The notes beneath the pieces are model-generated. The model was not told the origin of the DNA. It saw nothing but the letters and a program-made list of their open reading frames with translations, and ran no database searches. From assembly GCA_022565335.1 (NCBI GenBank), contig JAIUMY010000019.1:1-41662 (forward strand): a stretch of DNA of 41,662 nt. Reading direction: 5' to 3'. Made by a program: the position numbers and the translations under genes. Every line of letters begins with the position of its first letter. Positions within the stretch are counted from its first letter, which is position 1. This DNA comes from Opitutales bacterium (GTDB lineage: Bacteria > Verrucomicrobiota > Verrucomicrobiia > Opitutales > T3Sed10-336). Positions 1-10,895 of this stretch are shown piece after piece.

Positions 1-20
1 CCTGCTAACACGCGAGTGCT

Positions 21-215
21 ATGACCTACCACGTCTACATCCTCCAAAACGCCAAGGGCCGCTTCTACATCGGCCACACCGACGATCTCAACCGGCGAAT
101 CACTCAGCACAATTCCCCCGAGGACAAAACCGACCGGTGGGAATTTTGGCATTTTCCAAAAAAAAGGCGCGCCCCGAGCATAGCTCAAGAGGCGCGCCTA
201 GGCGGAGGGAATTAG
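21..215 (+). pseudogene. GIY-YIG endonuclease family remnant, 3' truncated
   Basis: The first 37 or so residues match the start of small GIY-YIG domain proteins: the YILQNAKGRFYIGHTDDL stretch carries the 'YIL' and 'YIGHT' equivalents of the GIY and YIG motifs, followed by the N-R-R of the catalytic arginine region. Complete members run to about 80-100 residues, with a conserved glutamate and a lysine-rich end. Here the similarity stops after 'NSPEDKT', and the remaining reading frame runs through the inverted repeat that terminates ilvB on the other strand. The family function, where intact, is divalent-metal-dependent DNA strand cleavage; this copy lacks the catalytic glutamate half and is probably inactive. 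It could still be a short expressed peptide. The frame begins at ATG 21. Confidence 0.6.
158..199 (-). terminator. Intrinsic terminator of ilvB
   Basis: On the minus strand, 24 bases beyond the ilvB stop codon, an inverted repeat AGGCGCGCC / GGCGCGCCT (positions 191-199 and 165-173) encloses a 16-base loop and is followed by a run of eight T (complement of A158-165). This is a canonical GC-rich stem plus U-tract. It lies inside the 3' part of the GIY-YIG remnant, so it accounts for the non-homologous tail of that frame. Confidence 0.8.
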
Positions 216-222
216 TAGAATC

Positions 223-1989
223 TCATTCAATAATCATTTCGTCAACAGTTTTTCCTGCAGGAATCATCGGCAAAACGTGTTCGGTGTAGGGAACAATGAC
301 ATCCAGGAGGAAAGGACCATCTTCGGCTAACATTTCCTGAATGGCTTCACGCAAATCCTCCCGGCGGTAAACCCGGCGGGCCGGGACCCCGAAGCCTTCG
401 GCGATTTTCACGAAATCGGGATAAATTCCGCCCATATTTTCCGGACTTCCGATATTATCCTTGTCGCCAAGAATGGTATGCCCGCGGACACTTTGATAGA
501 AACGGTCTTCCCACTGCACAACCATACCCAGATGCTGATTGTTCAATACCATCGCCTTGGCCCCGATCTTTTCAATCTTGGCGGTCGCCAACTCTTGGAT
601 ATTCATCACAAAAGAACCGTCGCCGTCGATATCAATAACCTCCCGATCGGGACAGGCAACCTTGGCTCCAATCGCCGAAGGATATCCGTATCCCATCGAC
701 CCTAGACCAAGGGAACTGATAAAACTCCGGGAGTGGGCAAAATCATAGTATTGCGCGGCCCACATCTGGTGCTGTCCAACACCGGTCGTGATAATCGCCT
801 CGCCCTTGGTTTCCTCGTAGAGAGTACGAATCGCTTCCTGTGGAAGAATGAATTTACTCTCCTCATACTTAAACGGATACTTTTTCTTCCATCCCAGAAC
901 TTTATCTTTCCAGGGAGTCCGGTCGGGAGCCTCATGGGCGGAACGCTCCATCAGCTCGTTTAAACGTCCCAGAGCGTACTTGATGTCCGAATGAATGGGA
1001 ATATCAACAATTTTGTTCTTATTGTGCTCCGAGCGGTCAATGTCAACATGGACAATCGTCGCATTCGGGGCAAATTTGGTGACTTCACCCGTAATCCGGT
1101 CGTCAAAACGAACGCCAAAGGCGAAAAGCAAATCACTTTCATGAACCGCATAGTTTCCAGCAACCGTTCCGTGCATGCCAAACCACTTTAGCGACAAGGG
1201 GTGAGTTTCCGGGAAACAGCCTACTCCCATAAGCGTTGTGGCCACGAAGATATCACCGCGCTCGGCAAAAGCCTTCAACTCCTGCTCCGCATTGGCGGAG
1301 ATAATTCCACCACCAACATAAAGCATGGGCTTTTTGGCTTTCGAAAGAAGCTCCAAAACTTCATTCAATTGCTCATCCGTCGCCTGCGGCAAGCCTTGGT
1401 CCGAAAGAATCTCTGTTTTTTGCGGGTAAATAGGACGGAATTTTGCCTGCTGAACATCCTTGGGAATATCCACGACGACCGGACCGGGACGACCGGTAGT
1501 GGCCAAATGAATGGCTTCATTGATAATCCTGGGCAGATCCTCCACGTTAAGGACGAGATAACTGTGCTTCACGATAGGCAGGGTCATCCCGAAAAAGTCA
1601 GTTTCCTGGAAGGCACTTTTACCGATAAATTTCTGATAAACCTGCCCGGTGATTGCCACCAGAGGAGTAGAATCCATGTAAGCATCCGCGATGGCGGTGA
1701 CCAAATTAGTAGCCCCGGGCCCGCTGGTGGCCATACAAACCCCTGCTTTGCCCGTCGCCCGGGCGTAGCCCTCGGCAGCGAATGAACCTCCTTGCTCATG
1801 GCGCGGCAGGATCGTTCGTATCTTATCGTTACGGGTTAAGGATTGGTGCATCTCCATTGATGCACCGCCGGGATAGGCAAACAATACCTCTACACCCTCC
1901 CTTACCAAGCAATCAACGACGGCATCGGCGCCAGTCATTTCGGGTCCGATTTCAGGTTTTGGGAAGTTTAGTACGGTATCTGTTTTCAT
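223..1989 (-). CDS. ilvB: Acetolactate synthase, large (catalytic) subunit
   Basis: Thiamine-diphosphate enzyme that condenses two pyruvates to acetolactate, or pyruvate with 2-oxobutyrate to acetohydroxybutyrate, the first common step of valine, leucine and isoleucine synthesis in the cytoplasm. The 588-residue length fits the family. The cofactor-activating glutamate is in '[14 protein letters not shown]' (E65), the flanking '[11 protein letters not shown]' is typical, and the ThDP/Mg motif GDGSF...NNQ lies at about 456-485. ATG at 1989 is the only sensible start. The regulatory small subunit gene ilvN is not adjacent, which differs from many ilvBN operons; it must be elsewhere or the enzyme acts without it. 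A candidate promoter lies just upstream and a strong terminator just downstream, so the gene is probably monocistronic. Confidence 0.95.
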   Translation of the reverse strand: MKTDTVLNFPKPEIGPEMTGADAVVDCLVREGVEVLFAYPGGASMEMHQSLTRNDKIRTILPRHEQGGSFAAEGYARATGKAGVCMATSGPGATNLVTAIADAYMDSTPLVAITGQVYQKFIGKSAFQETDFFGMTLPIVKHSYLVLNVEDLPRIINEAIHLATTGRPGPVVVDIPKDVQQAKFRPIYPQKTEILSDQGLPQATDEQLNEVLELLSKAKKPMLYVGGGIISANAEQELKAFAERGDIFVATTLMGVGCFPETHPLSLKWFGMHGTVAGNYAVHESDLLFAFGVRFDDRITGEVTKFAPNATIVHVDIDRSEHNKNKIVDIPIHSDIKYALGRLNELMERSAHEAPDRTPWKDKVLGWKKKYPFKYEESKFILPQEAIRTLYEETKGEAIITTGVGQHQMWAAQYYDFAHSRSFISSLGLGSMGYGYPSAIGAKVACPDREVIDIDGDGSFVMNIQELATAKIEKIGAKAMVLNNQHLGMVVQWEDRFYQSVRGHTILGDKDNIGSPENMGGIYPDFVKIAEGFGVPARRVYRREDLREAIQEMLAEDGPFLLDVIVPYTEHVLPMIPAGKTVDEMIIE

Positions 1990-2015
1990 AGTTTTGTTAT
2001 AGGTTAAAAGGGATC

Positions 2016-2044
2016 AAAATAAATTTGCTTTACTCATCTGACAA
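2016..2044 (-). promoter_or_regulatory. Candidate sigma70-type promoter for ilvB
   Basis: Read on the minus strand, TTGTCA (complement of 2039-2044) and TATTTT (complement of 2016-2021) are separated by exactly 17 bases. They match the -35 and -10 consensus at 5/6 and 4/6 positions. Initiation near 2009 would leave a leader of about 20 bases before ATG 1989. No Shine-Dalgarno sequence is visible in that leader. The call rests on eye matching only. Confidence 0.35.
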
Positions 2045-2244
2045 GCGGAAAAGGCAAAGAAGTGAAAACCAAAAAAACACGACCGCAGTCAAACGGTCAG
2101 AAAACCACCCCCAAAGCTCTCGGCAACTTGTAAGAATGTTTCTCCTGCCCTTTTATCGCTGGACAGCAAGGAGTTTTTACTTTTTCAATATCCCTGTTGG
2201 CGTGTAAAAAGATCGCCATTTCTCTAACCCCACCCCTCTTTTTT

Positions 2245-3906
2245 ATGGCAAAAAATAAGAAAAAATCAGCGGCTCAAAAAAAAGCCGCGAAAAACAAACA
2301 AATCCTCCTCGTCTCGAATGGCGACCTTCGTCTCTCTGCCAATCAGGTTTGCTGGCCCAACCAAGCAGAGACCGAGGAAAAACTCAAAATCGTCCTCGCC
2401 GACTTCGGCTACGACCTCGTGCGTGCCCATCCCTACAAACAAGACGAGGGACATGGCTTTATCGGAAGTCAGAAGGAAGGCATGGAGGTTTTCAGCAAAA
2501 TCGATCCCGATACCCCCCTCATCGTTTTCGAAACCGTGTGGCAATACAGCCACCACATCCTGCATGGATTGATCAGTCACCGTGGCCCCATCCTCACCTT
2601 GGCCAACTGGTCAGGAACATGGCCCGGATTGGTGGGCATGCTAAATCTGAACGGCAGCTTGACCAAGGCGGGCGTCAAATACTCCTCCCTGTGGAGCGAA
2701 AACTTCGACGATGCCTTTTTCCTCAACGGCCTTAAAAAATGGCTCCGTTCCGGAAAAGTCAGCCACCCAACCGCCCACACTAAGAAGTTCAGGAACGCCA
2801 AAGTCCCCGGTAAAGCCCGAAAAGTGGCCGAAAAAATCGCTGCGGATCTTCAGCGCCGGAAATCCATTATGGGCGTTTTTGATGAGGGCTGTATGGGCAT
2901 GTTTAATGCCATCATCCCGGACGAATTACTCTTCCCCATCGGCGTTTACAAAGAACGGCTCAGTCAGTCCGCCCTCTATTACGCCATGACGCAAGTCACC
3001 AACAAGGAGGCTGAGGAAGTCTACAAATGGATCCGAAATAAAGGCGTCACATTTCGTTTTGGCCGGGACGGCACCAAGGATTTGACCAAAGCCCAAGTTC
3101 TCGAACAATGCAAAATGTATATTGCGGTTCTACGCATTGCCGAGGAATTTGGCTGTGAAACCGTCGGCATTCAATACCAACAAGGCCTCAAGGATCTTGC
3201 CCCCGCCTCCGACCTGGTCGAAGGATTGCTCAATAATAGCGAACGTCCGCCAGTTACCGGTTCCGAGGGATCGATTATTCGTGAGGGACAGCCATTGACC
3301 CACTTCAACGAGGTCGATGAGTGTGCGGGCCTCGACGGACTCTTCACCAATCGGGTTCATTCCGCTCTCAAACAGCCCGTGGAGAATACCCTCCACGACC
3401 TCCGCTGGGGAGACTGGGACCAAAGTGGCACCACCGGGGAATATGTCTGGGTCTTTCTGATCAGTGGATCGGCCCCTCCCGCCCACTTTATCAATGGCTT
3501 CAAGGGTGCCTCCTCAGAACGCCAACCTCCCATGTATTTCCGCCTCGGGGGAGGAACTCTCAAAGGGATCAGCAAACCCGGCGAGATCGTTTGGTCCAGA
3601 GTCTATGTCGCCAATGGCAAACTTAAAATGGACATCGGCCGTGCTGGCGTTGTCGAACTCCCGAAAAAGGAGACCGATCGCCGCTGGAAGGAAACCACCC
3701 CGCAATGGCCCATCATGCATGCGGTCACCTACGGCGTTACCCGTGATCAAATGATGGCTCAACATCAGTCGAACCATATCCAGGTCGCTTATGCCGAGAA
3801 CTCTGCCAAAGCCGACCTAGCCGCCTACACCAAAGCCGCTTTGGCCCAGAAACTGGGGATCGAGGTAACCTTCTGTGGTAAAAAGAAAAACGGAAAACCG
3901 TTCTAA
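2245..3906 (+). CDS. L-fucose/L-arabinose isomerase-fold protein of unknown substrate
   Basis: Predicted 553-residue cytoplasmic protein. The stretch '[17 protein letters not shown]' and the overall plan resemble the L-fucose isomerase family, which interconverts aldoses and ketoses using a divalent metal. From remembered family motifs I align E359 (in 'NEVDECAG'), D385 (in 'HDLRWGDW') and H511 (in 'SNHIQVAY') with the three metal ligands of E. coli FucI; the E-to-P spacing is preserved and two residues are inserted before the aspartate. The start is placed at ATG 2245, followed by a lysine/alanine-rich tail ([18 protein letters not shown]); an in-frame TTG at 2197 is less likely. No sugar kinase, aldolase or transporter gene lies nearby, so the substrate is unknown. 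It could be a non-catalytic homologue. Confidence 0.6.
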   Translation: MAKNKKKSAAQKKAAKNKQILLVSNGDLRLSANQVCWPNQAETEEKLKIVLADFGYDLVRAHPYKQDEGHGFIGSQKEGMEVFSKIDPDTPLIVFETVWQYSHHILHGLISHRGPILTLANWSGTWPGLVGMLNLNGSLTKAGVKYSSLWSENFDDAFFLNGLKKWLRSGKVSHPTAHTKKFRNAKVPGKARKVAEKIAADLQRRKSIMGVFDEGCMGMFNAIIPDELLFPIGVYKERLSQSALYYAMTQVTNKEAEEVYKWIRNKGVTFRFGRDGTKDLTKAQVLEQCKMYIAVLRIAEEFGCETVGIQYQQGLKDLAPASDLVEGLLNNSERPPVTGSEGSIIREGQPLTHFNEVDECAGLDGLFTNRVHSALKQPVENTLHDLRWGDWDQSGTTGEYVWVFLISGSAPPAHFINGFKGASSERQPPMYFRLGGGTLKGISKPGEIVWSRVYVANGKLKMDIGRAGVVELPKKETDRRWKETTPQWPIMHAVTYGVTRDQMMAQHQSNHIQVAYAENSAKADLAAYTKAALAQKLGIEVTFCGKKKNGKPF

Positions 3907-3933
3907 ACAATAACCCGCAATTGATTTCCACCC

Positions 3934-3962
3934 AAAAGCCGCCCCACTAGGGGCGGCTTTTT
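3934..3962 (+). terminator. Bidirectional intrinsic terminator
   Basis: A 12-base perfect stem (AAAAGCCGCCCC / GGGGCGGCTTTT, 3934-3945 and 3950-3961) with an ACTA loop ends in five T. The A-run on the left side becomes a T-run on the minus strand, so it can stop both the FucI-like gene (stop at 3906) and trkH, which converges from the right (stop at 4026). Confidence 0.85.
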
Positions 3963-4025
3963 AGTATCCAAACCAACCGAATTGTTCAAACCGCGGAGAT
4001 AAAAATCTAAACAACCCCCGGAATC

Positions 4026-5504
4026 TCAATGAAACCTCTTCCACAGAGCCGGGGTGAACAAGACCAGGATCGCAAACAACTCAATCCGCCCGATAATCAT
4101 CAAAATACTGAGGTACACTTTGGTAAATCCATTGAGATGAGAAAAGTTTTCCGTAGGCCCGACTTCTCCAAAGCCCGGACCAATATTGAAAAGGGTTGCT
4201 ATAACAGCCGAAATGACCCCCTCTAAACCAAGAGAATTTTCGGCCAATGAGACTACGAGAATCGAAAACACCAAAATAAGCACTAAAATCACAATATAAA
4301 CCAACACGTCATCCCGGTAGTTGGTGTCCAGAGGTCGACCGTTGACAATCACCGGCCGGACAACATGGCTTCGATAGGTCTTTTCCAAACTGTTTAAGGC
4401 GATCTTGACCCCAACCAAGAGCCTTACCACCTTAAGCCCTCCGGCAGTTGAGCCCGAACACCCACCCACCAACATCAGCACCAGCAAAAGACCATGGGTG
4501 AAAATCGGCCAGGCGTCATAATCTTCCGTGACATAGCCACAGGTACTGGCCAGTGAAACGACCTGAAAAGCAGCCGCCCTAAATTGATGCCCATAGGAAT
4601 CAAACGGCAATCCCGCAAAACTTAGTGAAAGAAATACCGCGATCGTTGCGAAAAAGAGTAGCAAAAGGTAGATCTTCACCTCGGTGAAGTTTTTAACCTC
4701 TTTCCAACGCTGGCGGACGAAGCTTAGCAAAAAGAAAAAACTGCAACTGCCAAGAATCATAAACCCGATCATGACCCACTCCGCCGCCGGATTGGCCAAG
4801 TCTGATACGCTTCCAGAGCGCGTGGAAAAGCCCCCCGTGGCAACCGTCGTGAAAGTATGCGCGATTGCTTCAAACCACCCCAATCCCGTAGCCAGAAGAC
4901 TCAAAAAACAAAAAACCGTCAGCCCCAGGTAAATCATAAAGAGCCTTTTTACTCCGGTCTGAACGCGCCCTTGGTCAAAATCTGCCGCCCTCGAGGTGGA
5001 TTCATTGGTGAAAAGCATCTTCGCCCCCACCCCAAGATGTCCGAGAATGGCGACAAAAAACACAATAACTCCCATCCCTCCCATCCACTGGCTGATCTGA
5101 CGCCAAAACAACAAGCTGAAAGGCAACTCCTCCAAATCACTTAATACACTTGAACCCGTTGTCGTAAGCCCGCTTGTCGACTCAAAAAAAGCATCCGCAA
5201 CACTGATTCCCGGAATGCCCAGAAGAAAAGGTATGGTTCCCAGAATGCTTGCCAGAATCCAACTCAAGCCCACCAACGCCAATGCTTCCTTGCGGAAAAC
5301 TTTGTTGTTGGCACTACGCCCCAATAGATAAAGCGTTATCCCTACCACAAAAGTCGTCAAAGCCGACCAAAAGAAAGCCCCTAAAGCCGCCCCTTCCCCC
5401 GGTTCCGCAAGGTGAATCACCGCAATCCCCGCGCACAGTAGAAAGGTCATTGTCAGCGCCCCGCAAACATAGGACAACAAACGGAAAATAAATGAGTAAT
5501 TCAT
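4026..5504 (-). CDS. trkH: Trk-type potassium uptake protein, membrane subunit
   Basis: Inner-membrane potassium-translocating subunit of the Trk system. The 492-residue protein is strongly hydrophobic and carries the four degenerate pore-loop motifs of the TrkH/KtrB superfamily in order: 'TTTGSSVL', 'TVATGGFST', 'STCGYV' and 'NIGPGFGEVGP', each contributing a selectivity-filter glycine. It lies 19 bases after the stop of trkA on the same strand, so the channel subunit and its nucleotide-gated regulator are almost certainly cotranscribed. ATG at 5504 gives the normal family length. Downstream is a bidirectional terminator shared with the convergent FucI-like gene. Confidence 0.93.
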   Translation of the reverse strand: MNYSFIFRLLSYVCGALTMTFLLCAGIAVIHLAEPGEGAALGAFFWSALTTFVVGITLYLLGRSANNKVFRKEALALVGLSWILASILGTIPFLLGIPGISVADAFFESTSGLTTTGSSVLSDLEELPFSLLFWRQISQWMGGMGVIVFFVAILGHLGVGAKMLFTNESTSRAADFDQGRVQTGVKRLFMIYLGLTVFCFLSLLATGLGWFEAIAHTFTTVATGGFSTRSGSVSDLANPAAEWVMIGFMILGSCSFFFLLSFVRQRWKEVKNFTEVKIYLLLLFFATIAVFLSLSFAGLPFDSYGHQFRAAAFQVVSLASTCGYVTEDYDAWPIFTHGLLLVLMLVGGCSGSTAGGLKVVRLLVGVKIALNSLEKTYRSHVVRPVIVNGRPLDTNYRDDVLVYIVILVLILVFSILVVSLAENSLGLEGVISAVIATLFNIGPGFGEVGPTENFSHLNGFTKVYLSILMIIGRIELFAILVLFTPALWKRFH

Positions 5505-5523
5505 CGTTGGTAAAGTCCTGCCA

Positions 5524-6876
5524 TCAGGGGGCCAACTGGCGCACCGCCTCTTTCGCGTGATCGTTTGCCGCGATCAAAACCAAACGGTCTCCGGCCCAAA
5601 CCTCATCTTCCGCGCCGGGGACTTTTACTTCATGTCCGCGCAGCAGCGCCGCCACCACGCAGGGGCCTGCCCACTTAATATCCCGAAGCTTCATACCCAC
5701 CACAGAACTCTTTTTCTGCACCCGGATTTCCAGGATTTGCCCACTTTCACCGGGCAAATTAGCCAGCACGAAATAGGGTTTGCGGTTCGCGTAGCGCTTC
5801 ACCTGGTTGGCCGTAGCCAGACGGGGCGAAACCACCAACTCCAGCCCCAGGGTCTCCTTCAGGCGGTCTATCACCTGCAAATAATCAGCCCGGTTAATCA
5901 GCAATAAACAATGCTTGGCCCCCAATTTGGAAGCTTGAATGCAGGTCATTATGTTATCCTCATCGTCTTTGGTGCAGGCCACAAAATAATCGGCCGATCC
6001 TACCTGCTCCTCTTCCAAAAGACGCAGCGAGGTCGCGTTTCCTTTGATAATTGTAACATGTGGGAAAACTTCGGCCAATTGCTCGCAACGATCAGGGTCA
6101 GGCTCCATTATCCGAATCTTGAAACGGGGATGACTTAAAAGTCGGACCAAAGAAATGGCCGTATCCCCTCCGCCATAAAGTACGATAGTTACCCGCTGCT
6201 TATCCAATTCAGGCTTAAAAAGACGTCGGGTCTGGTCCAAAATTTCCGCACTTCCAAAAACGGTAACCATGTCATCCTCTCGGAGAACCGTCTCCGCATT
6301 AGCCACTTCCTGACGTTCCTTGCCGTAAACAAATCCTATACGAATTCCCGGATCCAGTCGCAGATCTTTGAGCGGCGTTCCCACCAACTTGGACTGGGCA
6401 TTGAGCTTGAGTTGCTGGACCTCAATCTTTCCTCGCGCAAAATACTCCACCGCCACCCGACCCGGATGACGAATCGATTTGGCCAACTCAACCGCCGTTA
6501 AGGCCTCCGGGTTGAGGAGATGGTCGATCCCAAAGTGCTTTTGATAATTCAATACCTCGGATTCATGGTAAGTCCGGTCATGAATTCGCGCCACCGTAAC
6601 CTCTGCCCCCATGGCCTTGGCTATCGAGGATGAAAGTATATTTGTCCCATCGTCACTGGTCATCGCCAGAAAAAGCTGGCACTTCTTCACCCCGGCACTC
6701 TGCAAAACATGGGCCGAACTGCCATTTCCTGAAACCACCCGCACATTAAATTGCTCATCGATTTCCCGCGCCAGACCTTCATCCGCTTCAATCACCGTGA
6801 CATCGTGACTGTCCTCACTAAGAATATCACAAAGATGGCGACCAACCTCCCCCGCGCCGATAATGATAATTTTCAT
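5524..6876 (-). CDS. trkA: Trk potassium uptake system, NAD-binding regulatory subunit
   Basis: Peripheral cytoplasmic protein that binds nucleotides and gates TrkH. The 450 residues form two tandem RCK units, each a Rossmann domain plus a TrkA-C domain. The first begins at once with 'IIIIGAGEVGRHLC' (GxGxxG at 7-12) and has an acidic residue at the end of the second strand ('VIEAD'). The second begins near residue 233 with 'VLYGGGDTAIS', where the glycine pattern is less canonical. This duplicated layout is that of TrkA rather than of single-unit KtrA. It starts at ATG 6876, 73 bases after the cimA stop, and precedes trkH by 19 bases. Confidence 0.93.
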   Translation of the reverse strand: MKIIIIGAGEVGRHLCDILSEDSHDVTVIEADEGLAREIDEQFNVRVVSGNGSSAHVLQSAGVKKCQLFLAMTSDDGTNILSSSIAKAMGAEVTVARIHDRTYHESEVLNYQKHFGIDHLLNPEALTAVELAKSIRHPGRVAVEYFARGKIEVQQLKLNAQSKLVGTPLKDLRLDPGIRIGFVYGKERQEVANAETVLREDDMVTVFGSAEILDQTRRLFKPELDKQRVTIVLYGGGDTAISLVRLLSHPRFKIRIMEPDPDRCEQLAEVFPHVTIIKGNATSLRLLEEEQVGSADYFVACTKDDEDNIMTCIQASKLGAKHCLLLINRADYLQVIDRLKETLGLELVVSPRLATANQVKRYANRKPYFVLANLPGESGQILEIRVQKKSSVVGMKLRDIKWAGPCVVAALLRGHEVKVPGAEDEVWAGDRLVLIAANDHAKEAVRQLAP

Positions 6877-6949
6877 AAAAGCCTTTTATCGGATAGATAA
6901 CTTCAAGGCAAGAAGTCCTGACCAGCCGATAATTTCACACCACCCACCA

Positions 6950-8530
6950 TCAATCACGGGTCGTCAGAATTTTATACTCAAAGGCATCCCGAAGAGCCTC
7001 CCAGCTGGCCTCGATAATGTTGTCCGAGGCCCCTACCGTCCCCCAGATCCTGGTTTCGTCAGAGGATTCCACCAAAACCCGAATTTTCGCATTGGCGCCC
7101 CGGGTACTTTCGAGAATCCGGACCTTAAAGTCGCGCAGGGAAACCTCTCCAACCTCCGGATAAGCCTGTTCCAAACCCTTTCGCAAAGCACGGTCCAAGG
7201 CCTCCACCGGCCCGCGGCATTCCGCTACGGTATGAATGCTCTCCCCGTTTATTTTTAGCTTAACCGTCGCCTCAGAGATTACTCCATTCCCCCCTCGGCG
7301 CTCTACGATTACCCGATATCCCTCCACCTCGAAGAAATCCGAATGCTGTTCAAGCCACTTGTTTACCAACAATTTAAAGGAGGCATCCGCCGCTTCATAT
7401 TCATATCCACGGAATTCCAACGCCTTGAGCTCCTCCAGCATTTTCTTGAGATCCACCTCCTTTTCATCAAAGTTGATCCCCAACTCCTTAGCCTTCATCA
7501 TAAAACTGGTCCGGCCCGACATGTCGGAAATAAGAACGCGCTGACGATTTCCCACTTTCTGCGGCTCGATATGCTCGTAGCTGCGCGCCACCTTCCATGC
7601 TGCATTGGCATGCACCCCTCCCTTATGCGCGAACGCTGAGGCCCCAACAAAGGGATCCTTCGTGTTCGGACGAAGATTTGCCAATTCGTCGAAAAACAAG
7701 GAAATCTCCCGCAGTTTCGGCAAATTCTTCTCACAGTGCAGGGGATAACCCATTTTTAAACTCAAATTCGGGATAATTGTGGTAAGATTGGCATTTCCCG
7801 TGCGCTCCCCATAACCATTCATCGTTCCCTGCACCATCCGAGCGCCAGCCTTCACCCCGGCCAGCGAAACGGCAACGCCCAAACCGGAATCATTATGACA
7901 ATGCATCCCCACTTTTGTATCGGGAAATTCCTGAACCACCCGAGCCGTGATTTCCTCAATTTCATCGACCAACTTGCCGCCATTGGTATCACACAATACT
8001 AAGAATGAGGCCCCACCATCCGCTGCCGCACGCAAAGTCGATAGCGCATAGTCGGGATCATCACAATACCCGTCAAAAAAATGCTCGGCATCATAGACGA
8101 CCTCCCGACCCTGCTCCACCAGATAACGAACAGAATCTCCGATCATCGCCACATTTTCCTCCGCCGTGGTGCGCAGAACCTCCGTAACATGAAGCAACCA
8201 GCTTTTGCCGAAGATCGTTACAACCGGGGTCTCAGCCTCCAAAAGCAACTTAAGCTGCGCATCCTCTTCCACCGGCGTCTGCGCCCTCCGCGTCGACCCA
8301 AACGCCGCGATACGCGAATGCTGTAAATCCATACCCTTGACCGCCTCAAAGAAAGCCATATCCCGGGGATTCGACCCCGGCCAGCCGCCTTCAATATAAT
8401 CAAAACCAAACTGATCCATCTTCTCCGTTAACCGCAACTTATCGGCGACCGAAAAAGAAATTCCTTCACCCTGGGTCCCATCCCTCAGCGTGGTGTCGTA
8501 GACGATTACAGACTGCTTTTGAGTATTCAT
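6950..8530 (-). CDS. cimA: (R)-citramalate synthase, CimA type
   Basis: Member of the isopropylmalate/homocitrate synthase family that condenses acetyl-CoA with pyruvate to citramalate, giving a threonine-independent route to 2-oxobutyrate and isoleucine. The DRE-TIM start motif 'YDTTLRDGTQGEG' (11-23) supplies the metal-binding D12 and catalytic R16; 'GMHCHNDSGLGVA' carries the HxH metal ligands; the last 130 residues resemble the LeuA regulatory dimer domain. The 526-residue length and the sequence 'FDYIEGGWPGSNP' favour the citramalate synthase branch over LeuA. ATG at 8530 is clear. It is the first gene of the run cimA-trkA-trkH, a pairing with no obvious metabolic logic. Together with ilvB it suggests isoleucine synthesis from pyruvate. 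Confidence 0.88.
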   Translation of the reverse strand: MNTQKQSVIVYDTTLRDGTQGEGISFSVADKLRLTEKMDQFGFDYIEGGWPGSNPRDMAFFEAVKGMDLQHSRIAAFGSTRRAQTPVEEDAQLKLLLEAETPVVTIFGKSWLLHVTEVLRTTAEENVAMIGDSVRYLVEQGREVVYDAEHFFDGYCDDPDYALSTLRAAADGGASFLVLCDTNGGKLVDEIEEITARVVQEFPDTKVGMHCHNDSGLGVAVSLAGVKAGARMVQGTMNGYGERTGNANLTTIIPNLSLKMGYPLHCEKNLPKLREISLFFDELANLRPNTKDPFVGASAFAHKGGVHANAAWKVARSYEHIEPQKVGNRQRVLISDMSGRTSFMMKAKELGINFDEKEVDLKKMLEELKALEFRGYEYEAADASFKLLVNKWLEQHSDFFEVEGYRVIVERRGGNGVISEATVKLKINGESIHTVAECRGPVEALDRALRKGLEQAYPEVGEVSLRDFKVRILESTRGANAKIRVLVESSDETRIWGTVGASDNIIEASWEALRDAFEYKILTTRD

Positions 8531-8752
8531 GATGTAAAAACTTAATTTGTCCTCCCGCAGAAGAAACGCGGTAAAACTCTCTAGTAAAACAGATCAGAGG
8601 TAATGGGAAAAGATCAAAAAATGAAAATCCTCCCCACCCGCTTTCGCAAAAATTTTCTCGGACCGGGCTAATTTGCTTTGCCATTTTTAGCCGGAACTCC
8701 GTAAGGTAAAAACTTTGCGTTTCACGCAGCCTAATCGTAAAAAGACAAACTT

Positions 8753-10258
<1,506 letters not shown>

Positions 10259-10285
10259 TCTTTCAATGTAATAAACCTTCCCCAC

Positions 10286-10316
10286 AAAGCGGGTCCTTTC
10301 GGACCCGCTTTTTTTT
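10286..10316 (+). terminator. Intrinsic terminator of gnd
   Basis: Perfect stem AAAGCGGGTCC / GGACCCGCTTT (10286-10296 and 10301-10311) with a TTTC loop and a continuous T-run to 10316. It sits 27 bases after the gnd stop and before the DoxX-family gene, so the two genes are likely separate units. Confidence 0.85.
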
Positions 10317-10357
10317 CGTCCCCTTGACTTTTCCTCTAATTGCGGCCCCTTTGAAAA

Positions 10358-10801
10358 ATGTCATTCTCCAAACCTGACGCAAACAATTTCTCCCTATTTC
10401 TCCTCCGCCTCATTTTGGGCTGGTATTTTGCCTTCGCGGGCTGGCGAAAAGTCGGAGGGGAAATTAGCAACGGGCTGGGAAGTTTCTTCCGAGGCGATGG
10501 CTTCCAAAATCGTCAACCTGATTTTATTCCCGATCTTCTCATGGCTCCCTACGGCTATGCCCTCCCCTGGGCCGAACTGATTTTTGGCATAACCCTCCTT
10601 CTCGGACTTTTCCACCGCGTTTCCGCCTGGGCCGTACAATTCATGCTAGTGACCATCGGTATCGCCTTACTTTTCAGCGGTGAATTATTTCCCACCCACC
10701 ACGTTTTGGTTTTCATCCCTGCTTTGCTCATCCTCCAGCTACAAGGACCCGGTGCCTACAACCTCGACAGACTGATCGCCAAGAAACCCCAAAAATCCTA
10801 A
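10358..10801 (+). CDS. DoxX family membrane protein
   Basis: Small (147-residue) integral membrane protein with about four hydrophobic helices. The pattern 'FLLRLILGWYFAFAGWRKV' at the N terminus and 'PWAELIFGITLLLGLFHRVSAWA' in the middle are hallmarks of the DoxX/DoxD-like superfamily (terminal quinol oxidase subunit-related). Members are linked to thiosulfate:quinone oxidoreduction or redox stress in a few organisms, but most are uncharacterised and the family name does not fix a function. ATG at 10358. It stands between the gnd terminator and a convergent DUF2721 gene, so the context says little. Confidence 0.75.
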   Translation: MSFSKPDANNFSLFLLRLILGWYFAFAGWRKVGGEISNGLGSFFRGDGFQNRQPDFIPDLLMAPYGYALPWAELIFGITLLLGLFHRVSAWAVQFMLVTIGIALLFSGELFPTHHVLVFIPALLILQLQGPGAYNLDRLIAKKPQKS

Positions 10802-10836
10802 CCCCCCTAAAATCCCGCTCCCAGCCGAAATTCAAA

Positions 10837-10857
10837 TTTAAGGGACATTCCCTAAAT
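10837..10857. other. Weak inverted repeat between convergent genes
   Basis: TTTAAGGGA and TCCCTAAAT (10837-10845 and 10849-10857) can form an imperfect stem with a 3-base loop between the DoxX-family and DUF2721 genes. There is no long T-run on either side, so a terminator role is only a guess. Confidence 0.2.
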
Positions 10858-10895
10858 ATTGACAATCCATAAATACATAAATAACTTTCATCTAT

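Noticed and set aside
1201-1785. Long plus-strand frame opposite ilvB (194 codons).
   Set aside because: It is antisense to a strongly conserved enzyme gene and has no recognisable protein features; a shadow frame.
2081-2219. Minus-strand 40-codon frame (ATG 2219 to TGA 2097) followed by a GACCG/CGGTC hairpin and a T-run, resembling an ilvB attenuator.
   Set aside because: Ile, Leu and Val codons are not enriched (about 9 of 40), the stem is only 5 bp, and a better promoter lies between the hairpin and ilvB, which would bypass it.
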